From assembly GCF_964355755.1 (NCBI RefSeq), contig NC_092670.1:21265201-21329200 (forward strand): 64,000 bases of DNA, written 5' to 3'. This DNA is from Antedon mediterranea. Its lineage: Eukaryota; Echinodermata; Crinoidea; Comatulida; Antedonidae. The position numbers and the translations under genes were made by a program. Every line of letters begins with the position of its first letter. Position 1 is the first letter of the stretch. Shown piece after piece: positions 1-13,000 of the stretch. The notes beneath the pieces are model-generated. The model ran no database searches. It was not told where the DNA came from and saw nothing but the letters and a program-made list of their open reading frames with translations.

Positions 1-786
1 TCAAATTGCATTTGCATGCGTCCAAGTAAGTATAGCATTGATTTTAAACAAAATTAAGATAATTTGTTTGTTGAAGCAAATTTTATAAATCTGACTCCTA
101 TTCTATGATCTTATGCATTTTGAAAGAACAAAACATCTGTATCACACAGTAGAACCCTAAGGGAGCAACTTCGGAGCCTAATAAAAGTGTCCCCTAAGCG
201 GTGTCCCTTAGTACTGTAGGTATGGCCCCTGAATATTGGTTGGCGGTAGTGATGAAAGAATACTGTATTGCTTTTTCCTTTCACAGGAAAGTGTCTTCTT
301 ATTAGGGGCGTCCTCTGAATAGAAGTTCCTACAGACTAGGCCCAGGGTTAATACTTATATTTCTTTCTTTGTTAAATTGTAGTGGAGCTGTAGCTTGGTG
401 CTTAACATGTTTCCAATCCCAAGGTCCAGGGTTCAATCCTGACATAGTGCCAGTGTTGTAACTCACAACTCTTTCAACTCCACTCCTCAAGCCTAAAATG
501 AGACTTGGTTTATAAGCACGATAAATTATTAAATAGTTTATCCATCCTCTATAACACATGTAACAAATAATTTCAGCACAAAGTTAGGATGAAGCTCACA
601 AGGAGTAAAGCACCAAACATTGAAAAGTTCATGTTCGAAACTGTTGAGGATGCTGTGAAGGAATTGACGGATGAAGAACTGATCTCAGAGGAAGAGATTG
701 GGATGGAAGTGGATGAAGCTTCAGATTTAAATCCTACACAAAGATGTAAAATACAAGAGAAAATGATAGTGGAAACGGAAGCTTAA
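1..786 (+). CDS. 3' end of an unrecognised gene (partial, last two exons)
   Basis: A good acceptor (ataatttcag) ends at 576, and an open frame runs from 577 to a TAA at 784-786, encoding 69 residues. The window also starts inside a probable exon that ends at 25 before a strong donor (gtaagtat). The frame that reads through this upstream piece joins in phase 0. The encoded C-terminus has a basic stretch (KLTRSKAPNIEKF) and then an acidic, Glu-rich helix-prone tail. I do not recognise the family. The gene is followed at once by a hairpin MITE (793-976) that would lie in its 3' UTR, and AATAAA occurs near 1297. By vertebrate gene order next to ARL16 I considered CCDC137, but the tail does not resemble what I remember of it. 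The start and most of the gene are outside the window. Confidence 0.55.
382..552 (+). repeat. tRNA-derived SINE, family A (in the intron before the last exon)
   Basis: It has a box A-like stretch (tagcttggtgcttaac) and a box B-like stretch (ggttcaatcctg) spaced as in a tRNA gene, followed by a body shared with 13836-14078 and 47957-48172. It is 3' truncated compared with the 13.8 kb copy. The cloverleaf is degenerate, so it is a retroposon and not a tRNA gene. Confidence 0.8.
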
Positions 787-792
787 TACCTC

Positions 793-976
793 TAAAGGGT
801 CTTTCACACCAGTTCCAGCACAGTTCCAATCCGGCGCCATTAAATCAAATGTCAATGTTTCATTTTCACGATGCTCCATGCAGCTATGTATCAATTAATA
901 TGCGTGTGCGTGAAAACAAAAACATTGGCGTTCGATTTGATTTGCCAGCACCGGAACAGGTGTGAAAGTCCCTTAT
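793..976. mobile_element. Short hairpin MITE in the 3' flank of the first gene
   Basis: The ends are inverted copies of each other: taaagggtctttcacacc at the left, and ggtgtgaaagtcccttat at the right. Inner positions also pair (cattggcg / cgccatt). The length is about 184 bp and there is no coding capacity. Confidence 0.7.
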
Positions 977-2640
977 TGCAGTAGAGACCCACTTTTAGGA
1001 CACCCCTATTAAGGGGACACTTGTTGGATGTCCCCTTAATAGGGCTACTATTGTATTGTATTGTATTGTATTGTATTTTACTTTCGCTACAAGTTTAGAG
1101 TTACTGTATTATATTTATAGACTTTTGTAGTAGTTTTGGTACATTTTATGAATTTGAGAGACTAAATAATAGTGTTTGAGGTATTTATATGGAATGTTAT
1201 TTACTAATTGTATAACAGGGTTCTTTTATACTTTGTATAATTTCCTTGTGTGCTTTTATATATAATGCTTTACATGTATGTATGTGTAGTAATTTAATAA
1301 AATTTATGAAAATAATTGTATGATTTTTTCTAGTATTATAGTAGAATTCCCATAGAAAAGAGCACAAATGCAGTGAAAATCATTATATTATATACTCTGC
1401 ATATACTAATTAATACAGTACACATTCCCCATTTACTGTGTAAATAAGTAATTAATATTTACAGCACACCAAACGAACTCATTCCTTGGCTGCACATGTA
1501 TGTATTTATTTATGTATTGATTAAATATTTATTTTAAAATATCTGAATATTTTTTTAACATTCCATTTTGTACTTTATCACTGGTGGTAGTGAAAAATAT
1601 TTAATGTGCTAACTGTTTTTACTGGTATATTATAAAACAAGGTAATTCAATTTGGGGTGGTAGTCTTAATTTTTAATCTGTGTATTGTTATACTGTATTG
1701 TGTAATATATAGTAGACTGTTTCAGATGTTTTGGCATATATGGCGTTTCATATTTATAATACATACACTCGTATTTTCACAGTATTCAGACAAAAATCGA
1801 AACACTGACTGGTAAACTAACATAAAAAAAGACTTGGGGCAAGTCTATGCTACATATAGAAAAACAATAATTGTGGAATTTCTAACCATTTATACTATAC
1901 TGTATTTTTATAATCTAATTCTACTTTTAGATTGGTCTTCCTAAAGTGCAATCTCTTTCTGCGGTACAGGGTAAACTAACAGTTTTTGGATAGTGCTGTA
2001 TTTTATAAAATATGTGAATTGAATATTTATTAAATGTGGTTTAAATGTATATTAATAACTAGGTTTAATTTATGGTTTAATTGCTGTGTGTAGTGTAATA
2101 TGTATGTTTATGCTTACATAATGAAATGTATGTATTTACATAAACACTTGTTTTTCTATGTGTTAATAGCACACTATCTGGCCTAGTTGTCACTGTGGCT
2201 AGTAGAGCATTAATGTATTTATTTGTAGTGCACAATTAGAGTTGACTACAAGAATCATTGTTACTGTACATGTCTTGAAAATTAATAATGCTTAATTATA
2301 TAATCCTGTTCATTTAATGTAATCATTATGTAAAATAATTTTATGTAATCATTATGTAAACTAATTTTATGTAATCATTATGTAAAATAATTTATGTAAT
2401 CATTATCTAAAATAATTTTATGTAATCATGTTCATTATGTTAATTTTATGTTAAATCATTATGTAAAAATAATCTAATATAACAACTTAATTTAAAAATA
2501 CATGTCACTTTTATTAATGATGAGGTAACTCACAATAAAATCTTTCTTGATCTAAATATTTATAACTAACAAGGTTTTGTTGTAATTTAAATAATATTGC
2601 ACATACTGTATATAAAACAATATATAGAATTGTACTGTAC
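977..2640. other. AT-rich intergenic DNA
   Basis: It holds a short palindrome at 1000-1045 built on cccttaataggg, which resembles sequence at 160-310. An AATAAA for the first gene lies near 1297, and a 26 bp AT-rich tandem repeat occupies 2316-2470. No exon with splice sites and coding bias was found on either strand. Confidence 0.6.
2316..2470. repeat. AT-rich tandem repeat, about 26 bp unit
   Basis: About six degenerate copies of a unit containing tatgtaatcattatgtaaaa stand head to tail. Confidence 0.85.
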
Positions 2641-2644
2641 TAAA

Positions 2645-2768
2645 CAAGTTTGACTAAAAAAGTATGATGTGCCCAAATATGGTAGTGATATGACATCATC
2701 ATGTCCATACATGGGCACATTACATTTTGTTTTGTCACATAAAGTTTGATAGTGTAGACAGAGCTTTA
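2645..2768. mobile_element. MITE family 1, copy a (left end eroded)
   Basis: The inner palindrome gtgcccaaatatggtagtga / catgtccatacatgggcac and the right terminus ending agtgtagacagagcttta match the other family 1 copies. The left terminal repeat is cut short at a gtttgactaaaa remnant. Confidence 0.85.
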
Positions 2769-2800
2769 GACTTTGTGCACCTGATCACTAACTATAATAA

Positions 2801-4068
2801 GGCCAAATAAAAAAACATACTTGTTAAGCGTCACCGCCCGCTCCTGATTATCCAGCCGCCTCTCTTTTTATTTTTATTTTTTTTTTACCGATATACAACG
2901 GAAAGTTCAGCGGCCCGACCCAGCTCCAGAGTAGGGCTCGAAATTCACGCTAGCAAACTAGCATTTTGCTAGTAGATTCTTCATAATTGCTATTTGAAAA
3001 TTTCAAAACTAGCAAATGTTTGTTAGGCTAGTGTAATTTTTGAAAAAATACATACTTTTTAGCTTAGACAACGCTAGCCGCCGATCGCTCTATGTCGACA
3101 ACGGCAAATTGGTGAAAACAATTGTTTCATTTACACGCCGCCGATTTACGTAAAGGAAACGCGAATAGCACCGTGAATCATGTAATGTGGTAAACAGCAA
3201 GCTTTTTCCCCAACACATTAAATCATGTGCATTTAGTACGTCGCTGATGATTACATCATCAGTCACGTGATTACAGAATACGCGATTATCAATTTAGGGA
3301 TTTAACGAAATCAATATTTTGCCTACACAGTGGTCGAAGCGCGTTTTTTTATAGGTTCGTAAATAGGAAACACCCCATACATAATGGACTCTACCAATTT
3401 TGTTTACGATGATCTCGCGCTCGAGATCGGCACACCACGAGGTCCTGTTGGGCGATGGGTTTCCTTTAAATGCCTGGTTTACCTGCCTGGAATAACCGGA
3501 ATAATTACATACACTTTTTGCATCACAACTTTAAATACTGATTTACACAGCAATTGGCAAAGGATTCATCAAAGAAGAATGAATACGTTGAATAAAAATT
3601 CACTTAAGAAATGCCGTAAGCTGTTTTCAAACTATAAATCAGCCCACTATTTAGTATTATTGAGACCAAATCATGCTTCTCGCGATAGGGAATTTCCTGG
3701 ATAGATGAGTCGAGCGAGAGTCGGCGGATGGCCGATGAGTGAGGTTGGGGTAGCACCTTGGACGGATTAGTTAGCCTAAGGCCTACAATTTCGCTTGGTG
3801 GCAATTAAATTTAATGTTTTAATTACGTCTGGATATAAACAATACAAAACTCAATTTTGTCATAAGCAATAATATTTCATACATAGTCAATTTTGTTCTG
3901 TTTCGCATTTTAAAAGTTTGACGTTTCGTCCTAAAAAAGTGGGGAAAAACGTCCACCGCGCAAAAATATACCTCTATAAAAAGTAAAAAAAAAAAAAAAA
4001 AACCGTCCCCCCGCCCCTGAAAATGTATGAGGGTGTGACGCTTAACAAGTATATTTTTTTATTTGGCC
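2801..4068. mobile_element. Non-autonomous PIF/Harbinger-like DNA transposon
   Basis: The termini are inverted repeats of about 34 bp. The left starts ggccaaataaaaaaacatac and continues ttgttaagcgtcac; the right end is its reverse complement with few changes. TAA lies directly outside each end (2798-2800 and 4069-4071), fitting the 3 bp TWA target duplication of PIF/Harbinger elements. The 1268 bp interior holds no recognisable transposase; a 106-codon ORF at 3384-3704 has no family features. It sits just downstream of ARL16, and on the minus strand its right terminus supplies an AATAAA about 105 bp after the ARL16 stop. Confidence 0.8.
4055..4064 (-). promoter_or_regulatory. Possible ARL16 polyadenylation signal donated by a transposon end
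   Basis: On the minus strand the Harbinger-like terminus reads ggccAAATAAAAA. It is the first AATAAA after the ARL16 stop codon (4167), about 105 bp downstream. I saw no AATAAA or ATTAAA between the two. The use of this signal is inferred. Confidence 0.4.
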
Positions 4069-4166
4069 TAAGAATTATTTCTCTTATGGTTATCCTTAGC
4101 AATTTGTCTACAAAAATTAAAAATCTCGGGCTGGGTGATTTTTCAACCTCCTCTTTTTCAACCTCT

Positions 4167-6553
4167 TCATTCCTCCTCAATATATTTTATCATCCATTGC
4201 ATGACCTCTACCAATTCCTCATCTTTGACGCTCACATCGACAACTTTTATTGGTTGCTTAGCATTTTGGATAATGTCGTCCAATCGCATTAGGTATTTCA
4301 CATCACATGGTTTCACATGGGATGGAATATCGCTAGAAAGTGTTAAAAAATAGTATTTTAAAAATCAGATTTAATACATAGAAATACCAAATAATATGAT
4401 GTAAAGTAGTACTGACGATTGGTTATCACATGACTACAACGACTTATTTGATTTGCTGAGTTCATAAACCCCAGCAAGCGAATTTGCCAATAAGGTACAT
4501 GGCTTCATTTTTGGCAAACTGCAGAAAACTTGTGTCTGCTCAGGCTCATCATGTGGGTCAAGACATTAACTTACGTTTTATTAAAGATGATAATAAACGG
4601 CTTATTCTGTAATTCTTCATGGGAAAGTACAGTCAAAAGTTGAATATAAGATGCTGAAATTTGACATGGATTGGCGACATCAACTACAAACTGAAAAGAA
4701 ACGTTTAGAAGTGTTATAATGAATAACAATCATGCCGCACTTGACACCAATTTGTTTATTTTTGTCCCATTACGAATCAAGATATTTTACCATGATAGCG
4801 TGACAATCATTGTAGTACTTGTACCAAATTGGTCCCATAGCGCCACCCAATTCCCGAATACATCCTTCACGTTTTTTATTGTCCAAACTTACTTTCACAA
4901 TATTTGTTCCCACCTGTAATAAAGAAAATGATAAACGCAGCAATTATGGGACTGGCTAAGTCTTCAAACCAACACAATTCATTAGAAACAATGATAAGTT
5001 ATACATTTAATAATAATACTGTCAGAGAGAGTTAGCCAAGGACTGTTGTGGCTGGGGAAAGCTTGTAGTTGCTCCGCAGCCAACTGATGATGATGACTGA
5101 CTGTAAACAATTTTTATATATATATTTAAGACTTACTTACTGTTGGAATTGTTGACAGTGACATTTCCGCACTTTGATCATCCTTTCGATAGAAATGTAA
5201 AGTGATAGTTAAGAAATATTTATTAAAAACATTTTTGTGTAGGGCTACTGTACTGTTGATTGGGTAGTAATACTAGTACCTACTATTAGTGGTAGTAGTG
5301 TAGACGAAGTAGCGCGTGTGATATATATTATAATATAAAAGAAAGGATATTTTGTTGGGTGAGGGATGGATGGACACGGCACTGTGTTGATTATGTATGT
5401 ACTACTATATTATACTTTCACCAAGAAGTGCACGGCGCTAGTTCCGTTTCGCACCTGTTTTTATTTCGACTTCCTTTTGACTCCCAATTGTTAAGCAACT
5501 TATTGTGAATACCACACCTTAAAATTGGGCCTCATAAGTACTTTTATGAAGAAGAACCACATAAAAAGTAACAAATTGATGATTTTACAGACATGTTTCT
5601 CGCATACCGTTCGCCGCGAATTTAGCATACTCGAAGTTCAATATTTTCGTTTCTATGGAGCGCCAAAAGAGCAACAACAATAGATGGTTAAAACCTCAGT
5701 GGAATGCGTCTTCTTTTAATGCATTTATTATTGAAATACACGTTTAATTTTAATATATTTTGTCAATAAAAATGCTATAACATTTTACTGCTAATAATTT
5801 GCTGTTTTCAAATAGCAACCAATCCTAGGCCTAAGAGTAAGACTAAGACTAAGAGGCATATTATTTAGATTAAGGTATACCCCTACAGTACATGTAATAT
5901 GATGATGAATTTGTCGATTTTCATTCCTAAAAGCTCCTGCAAAAACCATGTACAGTATCAACAGTAATATTTTTGTTGCATTGACATTGACAAAATATGA
6001 TAAAATTGAACGTAATTTTCACCAATAAATGCATTAAATATACGAAATTTACTGAGTTTTTAGCCCTCTATTATGATTGCTCTTTTGGCGCTCCATAGAA
6101 ACAACAACATTGAACATGGAGTATGCGAAATTCACGAACCGATGTGCGAGAAACACGTCTGTAAATTCATCAATTTAAAGGATTTATTTTTTACTTTTTG
6201 TGTGATCTCCTTCGTAAAAGTATTTTTGAGGCCTAATTCTAAGGTGTGGTACTCACGATAAAGTTACTTAACCAATTTTGAGTCGAAGTGCACTGCGTGG
6301 ACATTTTTGCAAAAAAAAAAGCTAGGCCTAGGCCTCGGTCCAGGTTATTTTTTTTTTTGCCACACTACCCTCATCAGGAAATGATTTTCCTCGCGTATGC
6401 TCTATTCAGTGTAGTACTACATGTTATCGCCAGAGAGGCCTAGCATTAAAAGTATTTAAATGTAGTTCATTCTCATTCGGAAAAAAGGATATTTTGAATT
6501 TTTCGCAACAGCAATGTTTTTCCAACACCACAAGCACCTAATAATAAATACAT
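4167..6553 (-). CDS. ARL16: ARL16, Arf-like small GTPase (5 exons)
   Basis: Minus-strand exons, in coding order: 6553-6493, 5196-5141, 4913-4791, 4690-4575, 4332-4167. They join to 173 codons plus stop, the size expected for ARL16. Exon 1 starts MYLLLGACGVGKT, giving the P-loop GACGVGKT. Exon 2 ends STIPT, and exon 3 begins VGTN and carries RELGGAMGPIW, the divergent switch II typical of ARL16 in place of the usual DxGGQ. Exon 4 has FVVDVANP and ends IIIFNK, continuing as T-D in exon 5: the NKxD guanine motif. Exon 5 has a VVDVSVKDEE segment in the place of the SAK loop. The N-terminus has no Arf-type myristoylated helix, as in vertebrate ARL16. Intron 1 appears to be U12-type AT-AC (6492 to 5197); the others are GT-AG. 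ARL16 acts in Golgi-to-cilium traffic in mammals. It is head-to-head with HGS. All phases agree. Confidence 0.95.
5197..5216 (-). other. U12-type branch point and AC acceptor of ARL16 intron 1
   Basis: Read on the minus strand, 5216-5208 is TTTCTTAAC, close to the U12 branch consensus TTCCTTAAC. The intron ends in AC at 5198-5197, 12-13 nt from the branch adenosine, and there is no polypyrimidine tract. The exon after AC (5196) restores the frame exactly. Confidence 0.75.
5468..6292. mobile_element. Foldback element in ARL16 intron 1
   Basis: Two arms of roughly 215 bp face each other. One pair of matching stretches is tttctatggagcgccaaaag near 5651 and cttttggcgctccatagaaa near 6080; another is accacacctta near 5511 and aaggtgtggt near 6242. 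The loop between them is about 390 bp and holds no ORF. No clear target duplication was found. Confidence 0.75.
6481..6492 (-). other. U12-type ATATCCTTT donor of ARL16 intron 1
   Basis: On the minus strand the bases after codon 20 of ARL16 are ATATCCTTTTTT, a perfect match to the U12 AT-AC donor consensus. No GT occurs between the P-loop and the in-frame TGA, so a normal donor is not available. Confidence 0.78.
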
Positions 6554-7013
6554 CACGGAATCATATCTAGCGAAAGCACTAATTAAAATTAACAATGAAT
6601 ACAAATAATATAATTGCTTGGAATTTTTGTTTATGACAACCGCCCTCTTGGGATGGTAAGATGAAATAATATTTTAGCTAGCAGCCAAGAACAATTTTGT
6701 TTACTATATTCTCTTGCTGTCTCATTTTATAACGTAACATTGCAAAACAAAATAATTTTGTTTTAATTTATAGTATAATTTTTCAAACAAAAATATAAGG
6801 ATTGCAATGTTTAGGCAAAATATTTACTAAACAAAAGAACATAATATTTCAACCGGAAATAATGTCATATAAAGGTCAAGTCATTTATTATTCATTTTGA
6901 GATTAAAAGGAGTGATGATACAGCAGTCATAATCATAAGACTAATTTTAACTATTTTATAGCATTGTAGCTTCTGATTTTCACACCAAGTTTATCTTATC
7001 TACAAACAGTATA
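6554..7013. promoter_or_regulatory. Shared intergenic (bidirectional promoter) region of ARL16 and HGS
   Basis: The two start codons point away from each other across 460 bp. No other gene fits between them, so both promoters and 5' UTRs must overlap this span unless upstream non-coding exons exist. The span has no obvious TATA box at either end and is AT-rich. The same head-to-head pair is, from memory, found in vertebrates. Confidence 0.55.
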
Positions 7014-10000
7014 ATGTTTAGCTCTGGAAAAGGAAATTTTGATAAATTAATTGGTAAGAAACAAGTAAAAGATTCGTTTGAGTTTAGGCTGTGTTGTATA
7101 CTATATATAGAGAGTTCTACTAGCCCACTAGGCCTAGCTAGGCATAAGCCTAGTAGGCTAGTACTACTATAGAGTGTATATGTAGTGTAAGAAGTATACA
7201 TACACGCCAGGAGGTGGTAATACTGTATTATTAATATAATAGGCCTATTGTATTTTAGAATAGATAAGATATACTAAGTAGAGATCTATCTGTTCATTGA
7301 TATTTTAGATAAGGCCTAACTAGGCCTAATACTAAATAGACTCTACTACTAATGGTGTCAGATTATATCGGTCGCGTTTGAAATCGGTCGCGCTATTTTG
7401 TATGGATCGGGCGGGATGCGATGTATTTTTCGTTTATATAGATTTAATTGATATTTTTTAGGAACTAGATTATTTATGTGGATATTTTTTACTTTTTTTT
7501 GTATTTCACAGGTCTCGGAGAAGGACTGTCTTTTCAAAATGGCCATTTCTAAACACGTTTAAATATTATATTAGGCATAATGTTATATTAGGCATATAAT
7601 AATTTACCTCTAGTTACTACAAAATATCAATTAAATCTACATAAACGAAAAATGTATATCCCGCTCTAGCATGCATCCCGCTCGATCCATACAAAATAGC
7701 GCGACCGATTTCAAACGCGACCGAATTCAAACGTGACCGATATAATCAAAAGTATAGCTCTAGCGGCGCGCCATACAAAATACCGGAAGTTGATTTTATC
7801 GCGACCGATTTCAAACGCGACCGATTTCAGACGCGACCGATTTCATCGTAAACCCTACTAATACTACTAGAGTAGGCCTACTACTAGGCCTTACAGTAGT
7901 GTTAAAATTTAAAAAATATTAGTACAAATAGGTGAGGGTAGGCCAAGCAACAAATACTAGGCCCGGACCTTCAGACATGGCACATATTGTACAACTCCCT
8001 GATTGATACATATATTCAATAGTGTGTTAAATTGATAATGTGTTTTGAAAAAGTATATATAATGATATTGAAATAAAACTTTTAATTTTCACAGAAAAAG
8101 CCACAAGTCAGCTTTTGTTGGAACCGGACTGGAACAGTATCCTTCAGATCTGTGACAGTATTCGTCAGCGTGATGTACAGTTAGTATTCATTTTACGCAA
8201 ATTTACTTATAGACGATTATTATGATTATCTTTAATCTTATTTTATTTTTATTCATTGTAAATGTTGTTGTATTTCGTTTTCAGACCAAAATATGCATTT
8301 ACTGCAATTAGAAGAAAGATTGTTGACAAAAATCCCAGAGGATCACTGTATGCGCTCCAGGTATAATTTATAATTCACTTTCTGTATCTGAACATGCTTT
8401 AATACCTCACAAAATACTGTTGTGTCATTGTGTCTATTTTCTTTCAGATTTTGGAGTCATGTGTGAAGAATTGTGGGATTGAATTCAATGAAGAGGTTTC
8501 CAACAAACTGTTTATGGAAGAATTGAAAGAATTGGCCTCTGTACGTAATTTCTCTTTATTTCTATTTTTTTTACCACCTAGGAAATGTTAGATCAGTCCT
8601 AGACATAGTATTGGTGGTTTCTAGTCCCTAATAACAATTACTTCTTGAAGACAATATTATGTTCAGAATGTATTTATCAATGTAATAACTAATAAATGTT
8701 TTCACCTTATTAATTAATAAATCACAATCTTAATGGGTCATTCCATGTCAAATCACCCAATGGGTTAAACCCTACTTTCTTCAAATTTGCTCAAATTTGG
8801 TTTTTGGGTTATTTTTAGCTAAAAAACCTGAAATTTTTAATTAGAGCGCCATACGACCAACGGTTCGCGCGCTACGCGCCGTCGTTTCTTTGCGATTTTG
8901 CGCAAAATCGACGCGGCGGGCTATACTTAAATGACCGTATCTTCATAACGTGTGGACCGATTTTGTTTTGACAGGTATCTTTGGAAAGCTAATTGTTAAA
9001 GCTATCCAATTCTTCTATTTACTTTTGAGATAGAACTATTTAAAAGATGTATAACTTATTCTATTCCATTTGACCTAGGATTTGACCTTGTGGGACAAAT
9101 TTTTTTTAGATGAAATTTTGTGAAAATTATCTCCTACATGATATTTACATAATATAAAAAAATTGGAGATATATTATTTTTTGTTTGCTTTCTAGCTCAT
9201 TTCAAAGTTGGCTTACTTCAACAATTCTGGTATTTCTATACAGTGTAGATGTATTGTCGACATTATATCACTACCAAATTTACCTCTTAATACTATGGGT
9301 TTCACTGTCAGATTTAAGACTATAACAATGCTTTAATAATATTTTCATGCTCCATACAAAATAATTATTACTTGGGTAAACATCTGTACACCATTTGACT
9401 ACCCCATTTGGTTAGCCAAGGATGTACCATCAGTTTATGGCACTCTTTTCACACTTTCAAGCAAATTGAATCTTGAATTTTTTTTGTTTGATGATATAAA
9501 CTTTGAAACATTGATTGTTCTTTGCTGTTAATCATTATTTTACATTTTTGTTCATTGTATTTTGTTCACTTATTTCTTCACTCATAATTAGGCTATAATT
9601 ACGTTATAAACGGCATGGACCGGGGTGACGATACGTCTGTTGGGGCAAGTAGGGTCCAGTCATTTCAAGTAAAAATACCACTTGTTGCCCCGGTCCATGC
9701 CGTCTAGCTGCCATTTTATGCAATTTTAAAACATTACTACAATTTTAACATTTTTTATAAAAAATGCAATATAACCACATAAATTTATAGGGCTATAATT
9801 ACGTTATAAAACGGCATGGACTGGGGTGACGATACATGGGTTGGGGCAAGTAGGGTCCAGTCATTGTATAAAAATACCACTTGCCCTGGTCCATGCCATC
9901 TAGCTGCCATTTTATGCAATTTTAAAACGTTACTACAATTTTACGTTTTTGTAAAAAATGCAATATAACCACATGATTTATAAGGCTATAATTACGTTAT

Positions 10001-13000
10001 AAACGGCATGGACCGGGGTGACGATACATTGGTTAGGGCAAGTAGTAGTAGCCAACCCATGTATCGTCACCCCGGTCCATGCCGTTTTATAACGTAATTA
10101 TAGCCCTATAAATTTATGTGGTTATATTGCATTTTTTTATAAAAATGTTAAAATTGTAGTTATGTTTTAAAATTGCATAAAATGGCAGCTAGACGGCATG
10201 GACCTGGGCAAGTGGTATTTTTCTGAAATGAGTTTACCCTACTTGCCCTAACCCATGTATCATCACCCCGGTCCATGCCGTTTATAATGTAATTATAGCC
10301 CTATATATCATGCATTTATATTGCATTTTTTATTTAAAAAAATTTAAATTGTAGTAACGTTTTAAAATTGCATAAAATGGAAGCTAGACGGCATGGACCA
10401 GGGCAAGTGGTATTTTTATGCAATAACTGGACCCTACTTGCCCCAACCCATGTATCGTCGCCCCAACCCATGTATCGTCACCCCGGTCCATGCCGTTTTA
10501 TAACGTAATTATAGCCCTATAAATTTATGCATTTATATTGCATTTTTTATAAAAATGTTAAAATTGTAGTAATGTTTTAAAATTGCATAAAATGGCAGCT
10601 AGACGGCATGGACCGGGGCAATTTTTACTTGAAATGACTGGACCCTACTTGTCCCAACCCACGTATCGTCACCCCGGTCCATGCCGTTTATAACGTAATT
10701 ATAGCCTAATTATGAGTGAAGAAATAAGTGAACAAAAATGTAAAATAATGATTAACAGCAAAGAACAATCAATGTTGTTTCAAAGTTTATATCATCAAAC
10801 AAACAAAATTCAAGATTCAATTTGCTTGAAAGTGTGAAAAGAGTGCCATAAACTGATGGTACATCCTTGGCTAACCAAATGGGGTAGTCAAATGGTGTAC
10901 AGATGTTTACCTAAGTAATAATTATTTTGTATGGAGCATGAAAATATAATTAAAGCATTGTTATAGTCTTAAATAATCTGACAGTGAAACCCATAGTATT
11001 AAGAGGTAAATTTGGTAGTGATATAATGTCGACAATACATCTACACTGTATAGAAATACCAGAATTGTTGAAGTAAGCCAACTTTGAAATGAGCTAGAAA
11101 GCAAACAAAAAATAATATATCTCCAATTTTTTTATATTATGTAAATATCATGTAGGAGATAATTTTCACAAAATTTCATCTAAAAAAAATTTGTCCCACA
11201 AGGTCAAATCCTAGGTCAAATGGAATAGAATAAGTTATACATCTTTTAAATAGTTCTATCTCAAAAGTAAATAGAAGATTTGGATAGCTTTAACAATTAG
11301 CTTTTCAAAGATACCTGTCAAAACAAAATCGGTCCACACGTTACGAAGATACGGTCATTTAAGTATAGCCCGCCGCGTCGATTTTGCGCAAAATCACAAA
11401 GAAACGACGGCGCGTAGCGCGCGAACCGTTGGTCGTATGGCGCTCAAATTAAAAATTTCAGGTTTTTTGGCTAAAAATAACCCAAAAACCAAATTTGAGC
11501 AAATTTGAAGAAAGTAGGGTTTAAAATGTCATTTTTTTTGGGTGATTTGGTATGGAATGACCCTAATGCAATATATCATTTTATCATTATTATTCAGAAT
11601 CTTAATTTGAAATACTGAATGTAAATCTTTATACCGTTTTAGGCTCTGCAATATAAATTTTCTCTGTATACTTAATTGTTTTATCATATTTAGATTTTAA
11701 CACAATATCAAATAATCTATTAACCTATTGATCTCAGACTGTGTAATATCATTTAAATATCCAGTGTTTATCATATGTGCAATAAACGTGGGCTTCCCCC
11801 ACAAAAGAGAAAAAAAGACAAAAACAAAAAAAAACGTAGCCCATAAAAAAATGTTATGCCTTGGGAATGCAGCAAATATATATTATAACTTAATTTTTAA
11901 AAATTTTAGTCTGGTAATGAAGAACTAAGAAATAAGGTGCTAGAATTAATCCAAGCTTGGGGGAATGTGTTCCGCAATGAACCTAAGATGAAAACCGTCG
12001 TAGATATGTACAACCTTCTGAAGCTGGAAGGTATGATAACTTCTTGAAATAAATTATTTTAAATCCTAAAAAAATTGTTTTCTAATACCCTTTTCACATC
12101 TGCATAAATTGTTATAACTTGATCTACCAATTTATTACATGTTTTCATACATGCATATGCAAACCCTGCGAAATGTTGGAAGAAAAGCGTGTTTGTACGC
12201 TATTTGATTACTCTGATTGATGAGTTTAATACCAGGGCAATACATGCGTGCACAGTAAGAACTTGGAACATCTTGGAACAAAAAACAGGCCTCCCATCAG
12301 TGTGTTTTTCTCCCGAGATTTCACAAGGGATCAAGGGTGATTTTCCACAAAATTGTCTTCACAATATGCAAACCTGGTTACAACTGTTACTTTTTGCAGA
12401 TATGAAAAAGGTACTAATCTTCTATTCTGTTTGATAGCCACTGTGGCATAATTTGATTAATTTTATGAACTATGTTTATTTTTCAGGTCATTCATTTCCA
12501 CAATTAAAAGAAAGTGATGCAATGTTTTCATCTGAGAAGGCCCCAGAATGGATTGATGGTGACAAATGCTACAGCTGTAGGACTGAATTTGGCATCACTG
12601 TTCGTAAGGTAATTATAAATAGGTACAAGACACAATGACTGGCCAAGAGAAGCCTTTACTTAAATAAAGCTCTGTCTACACTATCAAACTACAGTAGTTT
12701 GACAAAGTGTGATGTGCCCAAATATGGTAGTGATATGCCCAAATATGGTAGTGATATGACCAAATATGGTAGTGATATGACATCATAATGTCCATATATG
12801 GGCACATCACATTTTTTTGTCAGAAAATGTTTGATAGTGTAGACAGAGCTTTAATAAAGCACATACATTTTTATTTTATTACTAACTAATAATGACAATA
12901 TCTTTGGCACAAAAATGTGGGTAGCAAAACATAGATATCATGAATAAAATAGTTCAATAATAGTTCTTGATCTAACTGGTACCCATTTTATACACCTGGG

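Noticed and set aside
3384-3704. ORF of 106 codons inside the Harbinger-like element
   Set aside because: No DDE or Myb-like features, and its composition looks random.
4501-4617. Plus-strand ORF starting MASFLANC
   Set aside because: Largely antisense to ARL16 exon 4; the minus-strand reading carries the GTPase motifs.
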